64,000 nt of DNA from Nostoc sp. CHAB 5836 (GCF_020829445.1 NZ_JAIVFV010000015.1:1-64000); one strand, 5' to 3'. Numbered from the stretch's first letter, positions 8,515 to 17,415 are shown. Notes: generated by a model not told the origin, from the sequence alone. Program-made: numbers and translations.

Positions 8515-9132
8515 TTATTGACCAGCTTTGAAAATTTCTTCTGCCGTCAAAATTAACTCAGGGAAACTAGGAGATATAATGCGATCGCTACCCAGAAACT
8601 GACTGACTTGGTATTCTCCATCAATTAGTTGATAAACTGAAATAGTGGGTTGTTTGGGATTACCAATAAACTTCCTAGCCGCCAATGCTGCATAGTCAAC
8701 AATCCAATATTCGGCGATACCCATTTCTTCATAATCGGCAAGTTTCAGATAATAATCATCGCGCCAATTAGTACTGACAACCTCAATCACTAAAGGAATT
8801 GATGCACCCTTCGTAACAGTAGAAGATTTTTCCCAAAGCGGTTCATCAACCAAAGCAGCGTCATTTAGTATTAATACATCTGGGAAATAACCTGATTCTC
8901 TTTCCGGTGGTCTTACAATTGCTTGATTGGGAATAAAGTAGGGGAGATTTAATCGTCTAAACTCTAAAGTCAATTCAGCTGCCGAAAATCCTTTTATCCT
9001 TTCATGTTTCCCCGTAGGCTGTGACATTTCGACAATTTCCCCATTGTGCAATTCATAGCGTACCCCAGAGTTTTCAGGATACCAGGTGATAAATTCGTCA
9101 AAGGTAACTATTTTTGGTAAGGCTTGGGTCAT
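8515..9132 (-). CDS. Uma2 family (DUF820) PD-(D/E)XK endonuclease
   Basis: This 205-residue protein has the Uma2 layout: an N-terminal YELHNGEIVEM strand pair, the catalytic Asp in YFPDVLIL, the catalytic Glu in PLVIEVVS, and the K-containing helix LKLADYEEMGIAEYWIVD. Uma2 proteins are expanded by the dozen in Nostoc-like genomes; their natural role is unknown. This is one of three in the window. It lies between the second and third junction copies and is transcribed opposite to its neighbours. Confidence 0.85.
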   Translation of the reverse strand: MTQALPKIVTFDEFITWYPENSGVRYELHNGEIVEMSQPTGKHERIKGFSAAELTLEFRRLNLPYFIPNQAIVRPPERESGYFPDVLILNDAALVDEPLWEKSSTVTKGASIPLVIEVVSTNWRDDYYLKLADYEEMGIAEYWIVDYAALAARKFIGNPKQPTISVYQLIDGEYQVSQFLGSDRIISPSFPELILTAEEIFKAGQ

Positions 9133-9227
9133 AACAATTGATTACTGTGGGTTTGCTTTTATTCTAAAATTGCTGCACCTTCCTCGGTTTCTTCCTCCCC
9201 TGACAGCAACAGCGTCAAAGCCTCTTT

Positions 9228-9304
9228 TTTTTACGAACCACAGAGGCGCAGAGAACACAGAGAGAAGAGAAGAGAAGGAGGAAATGCTTAACCCAAGTGT
9301 ATTG
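9228..9304. repeat. CAATAC-family MITE, partial copy
   Basis: The sequence runs from a CGAACCACAGAGGCGCAGAG core to CTTAACCCAAGTGTATTG. Only the right half of a CAATAC element is present, directly left of the interrupted element at 9325. Confidence 0.6.
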
Positions 9305-9324
9305 GATTATAGTCCGTTAAAACG

Positions 9325-9453
9325 CAATACGCTTGGGTTAAGGCTAAAACTCTTAGTAAAAGTCAGTTTTTTTAACGAACCGCCATCGCGTAGCGTCTCC
9401 CCCTGGGAGAAGGACGCAAAGAGAAGAAAGAAATGCTTAACTGAACTGTATTG
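9325..9453. repeat. CAATAC-family MITE with exact 10-bp target duplication, inserted in another repeat
   Basis: Ends are CAATACGCTTGGGTTAAG and CTTAACTGAACTGTATTG. Flanks 9315-9324 and 9454-9463 are both CGTTAAAACG. The target is an element of the CAGGGCTATTTC family, whose right end AGAATGAAGTAGCCCTG is at 9511-9527. Confidence 0.85.
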
Positions 9454-9542
9454 CGTTAAAACGTACTTTAGCTATAAGAGAGGAACTTCAGTTCCGGGTG
9501 GTTTATGTCTAGAATGAAGTAGCCCTGGTGCGTCTATATGGA

Positions 9543-9569
9543 GGTTTCGTTGATGTTTCTCGCCTCTTC
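9543..9569 (+). repeat. Helicase/PLD junction sequence, copy 3
   Basis: It is identical to 1701-1727. Read in the helicase frame, 9531-9575 gives RLYGGFVDVSRLFC and a stop, which is a diverged version of the helicase C-terminus, so it is a remnant of a helicase gene end upstream of the PLD start. Confidence 0.8.
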
Positions 9570-11385
9570 TGCTAAACCTATTGATGACAATCTCAAAAAT
9601 TTGGTAGAAGAAATTGAAGCGCAAAGTTGTAGTTTATCAGTTTTAGCAGCGCGTCAATTTCGTTATAGTTTGCGTCAAACTCCGGTAGAAGTAAACATCA
9701 AGGAACCCCGCCAGTTTAACGTACTCGAAGAATTTATTATCCGCGCTGCTATTGAATTTCAACCTGCGCCAACAGAGGATGAATTAGCCTCTGTACTTGG
9801 GCTTGATTCTGTATTTATTAAAACTACTACTGCAACTCTTCGTTCCTTACAAACTCTATCAGCAGCATCGCCACTAACAGTTACTCCTGAAGGTCGCTCG
9901 TTTTATGAAAAAGGGTCTGTACCACAGCCACCATATCCTATACAAATTAATGCTATTACAGACCCTTTAAGCAACAAGATAACCTTTCAATCTGAATCCT
10001 TAAATGAGACAGCGATAGATTTGCCTGACTTGGCAGACTTTATAACTATTGATCATACAATTGCTGATATTGCTTCCTTACCCCTTGAGGAAATCCAAAA
10101 AAATATTCAAGCTTCAGGTTTAGCACTTCATGTTCCAGAAGAGGGAAAAATTGTCACTTCCTTTAAGATAGTGGCTTCCACTCAAAAAATTTGGAGAAAG
10201 ATATCGCTTTTCATTATCTTCGATGCCCTTGAAGATAAATTGAGTATTCAAATAAGAAATGGAAAGCAAATTTTAGAGTCAGCATCAAATTGGTTAGAAG
10301 TGCTACACAATGAAGGTAAGATATCCTTGCAAACATTATGTAAATTGTCAACTGAAACCATAATTTTTGAACGTGAAGCCATTCTCAAGCAGAAAAATAC
10401 TGAAATAGAAGCTAGGCTCGAAAAGATTCGCAAAAAGGCGTTAGAAGCTGCCACAGCAACCAATGTAAAAATAGATAATTCTACAGTGGTCGATGAAGTT
10501 ATACAGTTACGCGATGGGCAAATTTCTCAAGCTTTTATAGAAGTTTTAAATTCCGCTAAAAGTCAGGTTATGATTTACTCTCCGTGGGTGAATCAGACGG
10601 TTGTCAATGAAAAATTTCTAACTCTGTTACAGAAATTAGCTAATCGCGGAGTCTGGATTTTAATTGGATATGGAATTGCACGGCGACAAGAAGATGAAGA
10701 TAAACCAATTCCACCAGAAGTAGAGAAAAAGCTTCGAGCGATAAGAACACCTGATGGTTTACCATCTGTACAGGTTTTTTGGTTGGGAGATTCTCATGTT
10801 AAAGAAGTAATAGTTGATCAGAAAATGCATCTTTGTGGCTCTCATAACTGGTTATCCTATCGCGGCGATTACCTACCACGAGGTGAGTCAGTTTATAAAG
10901 TTACAATTCCTCATCAAGTCCAGGAAGCTTATGAATTTTTGGCTAATCGCTTCCAAAATCACGCTCAAAAGTTATGGAAAAATGCTCTAGAAAACCGCGA
11001 TTATCAACTTGCTGTAGAGTCTTTATGTGTGTGGGGTGCGCTAGGTATGGAAGATATTGCACTCAAAGAGATACAGCAAAATAGTTGGTTTGAACTTCTG
11101 CCTGTATGGTTAAATATAGCAATACAGGCATTAAAGTCAAAAAATTTATCAGGTGATTCAGCAAGTTTTAAAACTGCACTTTCGTTGCTGAATCAGGTTT
11201 CTCTTGAAGATGCTTTTATCGAACCATTGCAGCAGGGATGGCAAAAAATTATCGGCGCGATCGCAATCAATAACCCCAAAACTGCTTTCAACTTACTTAC
11301 TGATGAAGTCTGGGAACAGTTTCTACGTCTCAATATTGCCCAGAAGAGTGATTCACCTGATAATTTTGTCTCGCAATATACATAA
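9553..11385 (+). CDS. Phospholipase-D-fold protein (putative nuclease)
   Basis: I chose the ATG at 9553 because GGAGG lies 8 bases upstream; an ATG at 9538 would add five residues translated from the junction repeat. The protein is 610 residues from this start. The N-terminal ~330 residues carry no motif I recognise and contain a Lys/Glu-rich helix. A PLD domain begins at AKSQVMIYSPWVNQ, with one HxK(x4)D motif (H415, K417, D422: HVKEVIVDQ) followed by GSHNW. A single HKD motif implies dimerisation to form the active site, as in bacterial PLD nucleases. The C-terminal ~150 residues are helical. The preserved helicase-like end just upstream suggests the partner was an SF1 helicase. Such helicase-nuclease pairs occur in phage-defence and DNA-processing loci; function here is inference. 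Confidence 0.75.
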   Translation: MFLASSAKPIDDNLKNLVEEIEAQSCSLSVLAARQFRYSLRQTPVEVNIKEPRQFNVLEEFIIRAAIEFQPAPTEDELASVLGLDSVFIKTTTATLRSLQTLSAASPLTVTPEGRSFYEKGSVPQPPYPIQINAITDPLSNKITFQSESLNETAIDLPDLADFITIDHTIADIASLPLEEIQKNIQASGLALHVPEEGKIVTSFKIVASTQKIWRKISLFIIFDALEDKLSIQIRNGKQILESASNWLEVLHNEGKISLQTLCKLSTETIIFEREAILKQKNTEIEARLEKIRKKALEAATATNVKIDNSTVVDEVIQLRDGQISQAFIEVLNSAKSQVMIYSPWVNQTVVNEKFLTLLQKLANRGVWILIGYGIARRQEDEDKPIPPEVEKKLRAIRTPDGLPSVQVFWLGDSHVKEVIVDQKMHLCGSHNWLSYRGDYLPRGESVYKVTIPHQVQEAYEFLANRFQNHAQKLWKNALENRDYQLAVESLCVWGALGMEDIALKEIQQNSWFELLPVWLNIAIQALKSKNLSGDSASFKTALSLLNQVSLEDAFIEPLQQGWQKIIGAIAINNPKTAFNLLTDEVWEQFLRLNIAQKSDSPDNFVSQYT

Positions 11386-11479
11386 CTCAAGACCAGAAGC
11401 CCCCAGCATCAAACTCAAGGCTTTTACTATTAAGTTATTTATATTTATCTCTTCACACTGTCTTGTTATTAGGTAAGTA

Positions 11480-11588
11480 CAGGACTTACGCAAAATCATG
11501 AAAAAACGAACCGCAAACGCGAGTGCGTCTCCCCTTGGGAGAAGGACGCAAAGGAATAAGGTTTCAGAGAGTTATTGCGTAAGTCCTA
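11480..11588. repeat. AGGACTTACG-family MITE with 5-bp target duplication
   Basis: AGGACTTACGCAA (11,481-11,493) is exactly inverted at 11,575-11,587. Taking one extra base each side, the flanks are AAGTA (11,475-11,479) and AAGTA (11,589-11,593). The copy at 39,733-39,825 behaves the same way with ACCAA. Confidence 0.75.
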
Positions 11589-11791
11589 AAGTATAAATAC
11601 CAATGTCATGAGAAAAAAGATAACTTCTAGAAAAAGTATGATAGCACTAACATTATATTTGAAATCTGCCATCCTGATTTGGTGTGAGTTGGCAATTCAA
11701 CGATTCTTAACTTTTGATTGACTGAAAGATAGATCCAGGAAATCGTCTAATTCGATACAATTTATAGGCAGAGAGAGCCGAGGAGAAGAAA

Positions 11792-12931
11792 GTGGTCTTA
11801 TTAAAAGGCTTTGAGATTGAGATGTATACTGGCACGCCTCAAGGTGAAATCGTCGGTCTCTCCGACAAAATTGCTGCGGCTTTGGATGGATTTATGCGGG
11901 AACCAGATAGCCGCAACGTTGAATACATAACCCAACCATCCCCTAATTACGAAAATTTATTGTGTGCTTTGCTGCGTCCCCGGCGGGTGTTGCGAAACTA
12001 CCTGAATCGTTTGGGCGATTACACCCTGATACCGGGAAGTACTTTATCTTTGGGTGGGAGCGATCGCTTTCTCCGTTCCGATCCAGCAAACCCCTATCAT
12101 GATTACATTGAGAATACCTACGGCACAAAAGTAGTCACCGCCAGCGTACACATCAATGTCGGTATCAGCGACCCAGAAGTATTAATGCGGGCGTGTCGGG
12201 TGATCCGTATGGAAGCACCTCTATTTCTCGCCCTCAGCGCTTCATCTCCCTTCCTGGATGGCAAAGCCACTGGCTATCACTCCACCCGTTGGGGCGTATT
12301 TCCGCAAACGCCTAGCCATGTGCCGTTATTTGCTAGCCACGCTGATCATATCCAGTGGGTAGAAAATCAACTCCTTACCGGAACTATGCAAAACGTGCGG
12401 CATTTGTGGGTATCAGTGCGACCAAATGGCGATCGCCGTCCTTATGACCTAAATCGGCTAGAATTACGAATTTGCGATTTAGTCACAGATCCCATTGCTT
12501 TGCTAGCCATTACTGCCTTATTAGAAGCGCGTTTGTTGCAATTAATCGAAAATCCCACCATCGATCCCTTAACCCAAAGTACCTTCTCTGGCGAAGAACT
12601 CGTCACCTTGACTGCTGAGAACGAAGCTGCTGCTGCTGCTGGTAGTCTCGATGCTCATTTGAGGCATTGGCAAGATGGTAGAAGCATTATAGCCAGAGAT
12701 TGGATTGCCCAAATGTACCAAGATGTTTGGGCGATCGCTAAACAACAAGGCTTTAGTTGTTTCCTTTCCCCTTTGCACAAAATCCTCCGCGAAGGCAATG
12801 AAGCTCAACAGTGGCTGCAATTACACGCAGTCGGTTTTGATAGTCAGCGCGTCATCACCCAGGCGATCATCGCCACCCAAGAGCGCGAAATCGAACTCGA
12901 AGACAAATTGTGTTCGTCCCTGCTGGCTTAA
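11792..12931 (+). CDS. gshA: Glutamate-cysteine ligase, cyanobacterial type
   Basis: This 379-residue protein starts with GTG, preceded by GGAGAAG. It matches the cyanobacterial GshA family: N-terminal KGFEIEMYTG (Glu residues for Mg-ATP), RNVEYITQPSPNYE, PGSTLSLGG, ASVHINVGIS and RPYDLNRLELRICD. It makes gamma-glutamylcysteine from Glu and Cys with ATP, the first step of glutathione synthesis, in the cytoplasm. No gshB is nearby. The gene is flanked by repeat-rich spacers and looks monocistronic. Confidence 0.88.
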   Translation: MVLLKGFEIEMYTGTPQGEIVGLSDKIAAALDGFMREPDSRNVEYITQPSPNYENLLCALLRPRRVLRNYLNRLGDYTLIPGSTLSLGGSDRFLRSDPANPYHDYIENTYGTKVVTASVHINVGISDPEVLMRACRVIRMEAPLFLALSASSPFLDGKATGYHSTRWGVFPQTPSHVPLFASHADHIQWVENQLLTGTMQNVRHLWVSVRPNGDRRPYDLNRLELRICDLVTDPIALLAITALLEARLLQLIENPTIDPLTQSTFSGEELVTLTAENEAAAAAGSLDAHLRHWQDGRSIIARDWIAQMYQDVWAIAKQQGFSCFLSPLHKILREGNEAQQWLQLHAVGFDSQRVITQAIIATQEREIELEDKLCSSLLA

Positions 12932-12970
12932 CTCAAGGAACATTGGGCATGGGGCATTGGGAAAACACAT

Positions 12971-13062
12971 TAGACATCTGGTGAAATTAATTATGCGTTA
13001 CCTGAAACCCTTGTAGAGACGTTGCAATGCAACGTCTCTAGATTCGTTTTCCGAGATGTCTA
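12971..13062. repeat. TAGACATCT inverted-repeat element
   Basis: TAGACATCT (12,971) is inverted at 13,054-13,062. The centre is the 27-bp palindrome TAGAGACGTTGCA... (13,014-13,040). A second copy is at 42,336-42,429, and part of one at about 2935-3006. Confidence 0.65.
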
Positions 13063-13121
13063 TTATTTATTCTCACTTCTACTTCCTCATCTCCCCATTC
13101 CCCACTCCCCTCTTCAGACTA

Positions 13122-13263
13122 AGAGGGTGTTTATAAATTCGGCAAAAAACCTAATTTGTCATGCTGAACGGAGCGATAGTGCAGTGAAGCACCTCTGAAC
13201 GGAGCTTCAAACCATAGATTCTTCGTTCCTCAGAATGACAGATTTTATTTATAAACACCCTCT
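13122..13263. repeat. Inverted-repeat element with 16-bp perfect arms
   Basis: AGAGGGTGTTTATAAA (13,122-13,137) is exactly inverted at 13,248-13,263. The 142-bp element has no ORF and abuts the next repeat. The interior (CATGCTGAACGGAGC, TTCTTCGTTCCTCAGAATGA) recalls widespread bacterial intergenic repeats. Confidence 0.7.
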
Positions 13264-13395
13264 AAGTAAGTTGGCGCGAAAAAATCAAAGTATGTTACGA
13301 AACGTAGATAGCCTTAAAATCTTTACTATTGACCAATGACAAAGGACAAATGACAGCCTTAGCCAGTTAACTTTAATTGCGCCGGCCTACTTAAT
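13263..13395. repeat. TAAGTAAGT-family element, copy 1
   Basis: It begins TAAGTAAGTTGGCG and ends CGCCGGCCTACTTA. Close copies lie at 41,471-41,602, 43,661-43,793 and 48,185-48,315, a diverged one at 60,918-61,055, and a right-half fragment at 44,547-44,593. The internal text GGACAAATGACAGCCTTAGC is shared. Confidence 0.7.
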
Positions 13396-13632
13396 GGCAG
13401 ATTTTCTTGGAGACGCAAGCACTTAGCTTTTCTACACAAAACTTAATATTTTTTGATATTAGCCAAATATCCTCTCAGGCATTGCTCTGGGAGGGTTTGT
13501 ACTTAGTTTTAAAAACCTAATCTATAGAGGATGCTTGATTCTTATTAAGAAAACCTATGAATAGCCTCTACCCTTTGGTAGATTTAACATTAACAATAGA
13601 TTGTTTTATACAATACGTAAATTATACGGACA

Positions 13633-14094
13633 ATGCCTCAGGTAGTTTTAGTTAACCCACAAATCCCTCCGAATACAGGTAATATTGCTCGTACTTGTGC
13701 AGCTACTGATACAGAGTTGCATTTGGTGGGCCCTTTGGGGTTTGAAATTAGCGATCGCTACCTTAAAAGAGCTGGCTTGGATTACTGGCCTTATGTCAAA
13801 CTACACTATCACGAATCCCTAGAAGCCTTTAAAAACTTACGTCAGGAGCGGGGAGGCAGATGGTTGGGTTATACGGTTGGTGGAAATTGTAATTATGTAA
13901 GCTTTCAGTTTCAACCTGATGATTGGCTGCTGTTTGGTAGTGAAACCACGGGCTTACCACCAGAAATTCTGTCAGATTGCGATGCTACCCTGTATATTCC
14001 CATGAGCCAACCAGGGGTTCGCAGCTTGAATCTGTCGGTGAGTGTGGCAATTGGCTTATTTGAAACCCGTCGTCAGTTAGGCTACTTACAATAG
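13633..14094 (+). CDS. trmL: tRNA (cytidine/uridine-34 2'-O)-methyltransferase TrmL
   Basis: This 153-residue protein has the length usual for minimal SpoU/TrmL enzymes without an extra domain. All three SPOUT motifs are visible: NTGNIARTCAA near residue 15, LFGSETTGLPPE near residue 102 and IPMSQPGVRSLNLSVSVAI near residue 125, the knotted SAM site. It methylates the wobble ribose of tRNA-Leu isoacceptors in the known family. It is monocistronic, with 540 bp of repeat-rich DNA upstream. Confidence 0.9.
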   Translation: MPQVVLVNPQIPPNTGNIARTCAATDTELHLVGPLGFEISDRYLKRAGLDYWPYVKLHYHESLEAFKNLRQERGGRWLGYTVGGNCNYVSFQFQPDDWLLFGSETTGLPPEILSDCDATLYIPMSQPGVRSLNLSVSVAIGLFETRRQLGYLQ

Positions 14095-14823
14095 TTCTCT
14101 ATCCGGACAATCATACGTGTATTTACGTAGAAGATCTCCAGGAATCCATAAGACGATTTATTTTTGGCAGGAAAAACTTTCTTGGTTACTGCGATAATAT
14201 GTAAAACAAGATACCTAAAATTAGGTTTATCCGTAAATTGTAGTGGAAGATACTTACAAATATGGGAAAGTTATTATAAGAAATTTGTATATAAAACTTG
14301 GGATATTGCCAAATTTGAATGATAGATTTTGATGAATTTCAAACATCCTAAAGGAGGGAACAAAATCGCTACAACCAAGTCATATTGGTCATTTGAGCCA
14401 TTGTGGCTCCATGAATGCCAGAAAGCAGCCCAAAAGTAGCCGGTAGTTCATACGGTTGTTTTTTAGGGAATAATCAACGTAAAGTCTCGTGTTGAGAAGA
14501 CGGATTGGGTAAAAATATCTTGAAGATATCTACAGTAGGGGGCATCATTTTTCCAGAAGTCGCAGCAATTTAATTCTCAACAGCGACTATCGACTTGGCA
14601 AATCCTTTGTCCAGTCCCCGCGATTGACGCAAGACAAGCGCGGATAATGGTAAAGAGTAAAACGTCCTAAGTGGTGTTAGGAGTGGTTCGGACAAGTAAA
14701 CACAACAAACTCTAAGTTTTGTTAACACGTGTAAACTTGTCTAAATCAGAGAAGCAGGTTAATCTTGCGTAAGCATCTCTGGTGAATGTGATCTTGATCT
14801 ATCGTTGGTTGTGATCTAAATCA
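14095..14823 (+). other. 730-bp leader region of the M23 peptidase gene
   Basis: No gene of more than a dozen codons is convincing. It holds AAGGAGG at 14,351 without a usable start behind it, the hairpin GAGCCA-TTG-TGGCTC (14,395-14,409), CCGCG/CGCGG arms (about 14,618-14,645), and TCCTAA/TTAGGA arms (about 14,668-14,685). A long structured 5' untranslated region or a small RNA is possible. I could not match it to a riboswitch class I know. Confidence 0.3.
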
Positions 14824-17175
14824 TTGACTAGTATCCAACAGAAAAATCGAGGTCAGTTAAGCGCTAGTGATCATAGGAGGTCGTCTTTGAAACGAGCATT
14901 AAAAAAGAGAGTAAAAGCTGTGTTGAACAATAACCCCAGCAGCGATGATGCCCCGGTGGAACTGCTAAATTTGATGAATCCAAAAGTTAACCGCCGGGTG
15001 CGGACAAAAGCCGCCATGATTGGCTTGGCAATCTCTATGGGAGCAACCAGCCTTTTGGTGACTCGACAAAGCGATCAAGCCCAAGCAGCAGTGCCTGTAG
15101 GCAGCCAAAAGGCAACCTCAGCGATTCCTGCTGTTCCTGACACTGAGGTGAAATTCGCCTCCATAAAGCTGGAGTCCCAAGCAGTCTCATCAGCGAGCGT
15201 GCCGGAAAATCCTGTGATCGTGGAACCAACGGCAGTCTCACAAGTGCCTGGGCTTGAAGCTAAATGGCAAGTTGCGGCAAATGGGATGTCTTTGCAACTT
15301 CCTGCATCCAATACATTTTCCCAAGCAACAGTCGGTTATAAAAATTCCACCAACCTGAAACCCCAAGTAGCACAGGGATTGAACAATACCTTAGCCAAAA
15401 CTAGTTTCCCAACAGTCAATAATCTGTCTGACTATAGTGCTGATGGTGTTGGTAGTATAAATGCATCACTAACTGCCCAGCCACAAACAGTGGCAACATC
15501 TGGAGTAGTCAACAGTGAAATAAATGCACAACTTAAGGCGCAACAAGAGTTCGCACTAAATCGCTTACAAGAAAAATCGACACGTTTAAGAAAGAGTCTG
15601 GCACAGTCGCGCTCTGGGGAGACCAAAAATTTATCACAAGCTCATATAGAGTTGACGCAGCCGACAACTGTGGTTGAGAAGACTGTATTAGGCCAGTCAG
15701 AGACTTCTAACGATACAAGCAAAGCGAACCTGATATCGAAGTTAAAACAGAAGACACAGACGAGTGCATTAGTACCAGCTCAACCAACAGTTATTGCCTC
15801 CTCAACTCGAACCGCATACGAAGTTAAGCCTGGAGATACCCTAGCAGCGATCGCCAGCAGACACAATACTTCCGTATCAGAACTTGTGAAGGCAAATAAC
15901 CTCAATAATCCAAATGAACTGCAAATTAGTCAAAAACTAATTATTCCTGCTGTTCAATTTGAGGCAACTGTAGCGAGTCAGCCCACTTTTATCGAGTCCA
16001 GCAAAACTCCAAAGGTAGCCACCTCCCCGATCAATATTGGTAGCGCTAACTCATATCTACCTAGTTCACAATCACCAACTATTGCCGACAAAAGTAGCAT
16101 TGCCGTCCCTACAGCAGTAAATATTCAGATTCAGGCAAATAGTGCGACGGACTTAGAAACAGCCCTCCCCACAGCTAATTCTGATGGCGTCGGTGGTGAC
16201 ATTCCAGTGCCACAAGCCTTTGCCGAAATGCAACAGCCTAAAACACCAACAAATAGGGTAGCAACGGTAAACAACAATAATAATGACCGTTTGCGGGGCT
16301 TACAAGCGGAAATCCAAAGGTTGCAGCAGAAATATCGCGCTCAACAGTCTGGGAACTTAGTTGTGCCACCAGCAGCTACGGAAACTAATAATGCTGCGAT
16401 CCTCACTCCTATTTCTACCCCTAATAATTTCACAGTACCTAACTCTGCTGCTCGACCGAATAGTGTAGCGATCCCAATAGCAGTTCCTACACCGATTCGG
16501 CCTAACTATACTGCTCAACCAATTAACACCCAATTCCGTACTACTGTACGTCCTAACGAACCAGTAAACCCAGAGTTCTTGCCTAATCTAGGTTCTGCCA
16601 GTCAGTGGACTCCCTCTCGCACTCCATCTCCCACAAGAGTTGCAACACCTGGTAGAAGAGTAAATGCCTCTGACTCTTTAGGAAAGATGCGAGGAACCAC
16701 AGTTTCTCCCCAGATCCTACCGCCTTTGGCAGCAGTGGATCAATATCTGCCCAGACCCATTGACGAACTTATACCTCCTCCATCTACTTCAACCTTAGCT
16801 TACACATGGCCAGCGAAAGGCACCCTCACCTCTGGCTATGGCTGGCGCTGGGGTAGAATGCACAAAGGAATTGACGTTGCTAACTCCACTGGCACGCCAG
16901 TTGTCGCCTCAGCCGAGGGGACGATAGAAAAAGCTGGTTGGAACAATGGTGGTTACGGCAACCTTGTTGAAATCCGCCATCCTGATGGCAGCACAACTCG
17001 CTATGCTCATAACAGCAAAATTCTGGTGCAACCTGGTCAGCAGGTGAATCAGGGAGAAACAATTGCTTTAATGGGTAGCACTGGTCACAGTACCGGGCCA
17101 CACACCCACTTTGAAATTCATCCATCAGGCAAGGGTGCTGTTAACCCAATAGCTATGCTACCGGCTCGCCTGTAA
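14824..17175 (+). CDS. LysM and M23 peptidase domain cell-wall protein
   Basis: This 783-residue protein starts with TTG; no in-frame ATG occurs before a membrane segment, so the non-ATG start is needed. A basic N-terminus (RRSSLKRALKKRVK) is followed by one hydrophobic segment (AAMIGLAISMGATSLLV, about 62-78). A long Ser/Gln/Pro-rich linker follows, then a LysM domain (YEVKPGDTLAAIASRHN, about 337-380), a second linker, and a C-terminal M23 domain with HKGIDVA (Zn His and Asp) and HTHFEIHP (HxH). It probably binds and cuts peptidoglycan, or acts like NlpD/EnvC as an amidase activator, from the inner membrane into the periplasm. An intrinsic terminator follows the stop codon. Confidence 0.85.
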   Translation: MTSIQQKNRGQLSASDHRRSSLKRALKKRVKAVLNNNPSSDDAPVELLNLMNPKVNRRVRTKAAMIGLAISMGATSLLVTRQSDQAQAAVPVGSQKATSAIPAVPDTEVKFASIKLESQAVSSASVPENPVIVEPTAVSQVPGLEAKWQVAANGMSLQLPASNTFSQATVGYKNSTNLKPQVAQGLNNTLAKTSFPTVNNLSDYSADGVGSINASLTAQPQTVATSGVVNSEINAQLKAQQEFALNRLQEKSTRLRKSLAQSRSGETKNLSQAHIELTQPTTVVEKTVLGQSETSNDTSKANLISKLKQKTQTSALVPAQPTVIASSTRTAYEVKPGDTLAAIASRHNTSVSELVKANNLNNPNELQISQKLIIPAVQFEATVASQPTFIESSKTPKVATSPINIGSANSYLPSSQSPTIADKSSIAVPTAVNIQIQANSATDLETALPTANSDGVGGDIPVPQAFAEMQQPKTPTNRVATVNNNNNDRLRGLQAEIQRLQQKYRAQQSGNLVVPPAATETNNAAILTPISTPNNFTVPNSAARPNSVAIPIAVPTPIRPNYTAQPINTQFRTTVRPNEPVNPEFLPNLGSASQWTPSRTPSPTRVATPGRRVNASDSLGKMRGTTVSPQILPPLAAVDQYLPRPIDELIPPPSTSTLAYTWPAKGTLTSGYGWRWGRMHKGIDVANSTGTPVVASAEGTIEKAGWNNGGYGNLVEIRHPDGSTTRYAHNSKILVQPGQQVNQGETIALMGSTGHSTGPHTHFEIHPSGKGAVNPIAMLPARL

Positions 17176-17215
17176 TTATTGGCTGTCTGTAACTAAATTA
17201 TTGCCTTGTTCGTTG

Positions 17216-17237
17216 AGGGAGTTTACCTCCCTTTTTT
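17216..17237 (+). terminator. Intrinsic terminator after the M23 gene
   Basis: The stem AGGGAG - loop TTTAC - CTCCCT runs into a T6 tract, 41 bases after the stop codon. Confidence 0.8.
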
Positions 17238-17341
17238 GCTTTCTACTGCCTCAACAAATCTGAAAGCTGTAATAAAATTGCAAAAAGGGCTAGCCTTGAG
17301 CAAATTTATATGCTATATTAGCAGATGATTTGGGAAAACAT

Positions 17342-17415
17342 GGCTCAGTAGCTCAGTTGGTTAGAGCACGGGACTCATAAGCCTGGGGTCGTTGGTTCAA
17401 CTCCGACCTGAGCCA
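17342..17415 (+). tRNA. trnM-CAU: tRNA-Met (CAT anticodon), elongator type
   Basis: A 74-nt cloverleaf: acceptor GGCTCAG/CTGAGCC with discriminator A, D-arm GCTC/GAGC, anticodon loop CTCATAA and T-arm GTTGG-TTCAACT-CCGAC. A G1-C72 pair and the lack of three G-C pairs in the anticodon stem argue against the initiator. A31/G39 is a mismatch. CCA is not encoded. A CAT-anticodon tRNA-Ile2 (lysidine-modified) is not excluded by eye. Confidence 0.88.

Noticed and set aside
9538-9552. ATG at 9538 as the PLD start
   Set aside because: The five extra codons are translated from the helicase-end junction, and the GGAGG at 9540-9544 fits the ATG at 9553.
14500-14823. Cyclic-di-AMP (ydaO) riboswitch before the M23 peptidase
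   Set aside because: The gene context is right for cyanobacteria, but I could not find the conserved GGGG/ACC and CCGAACCCG-like segments, so I call only an unassigned leader.
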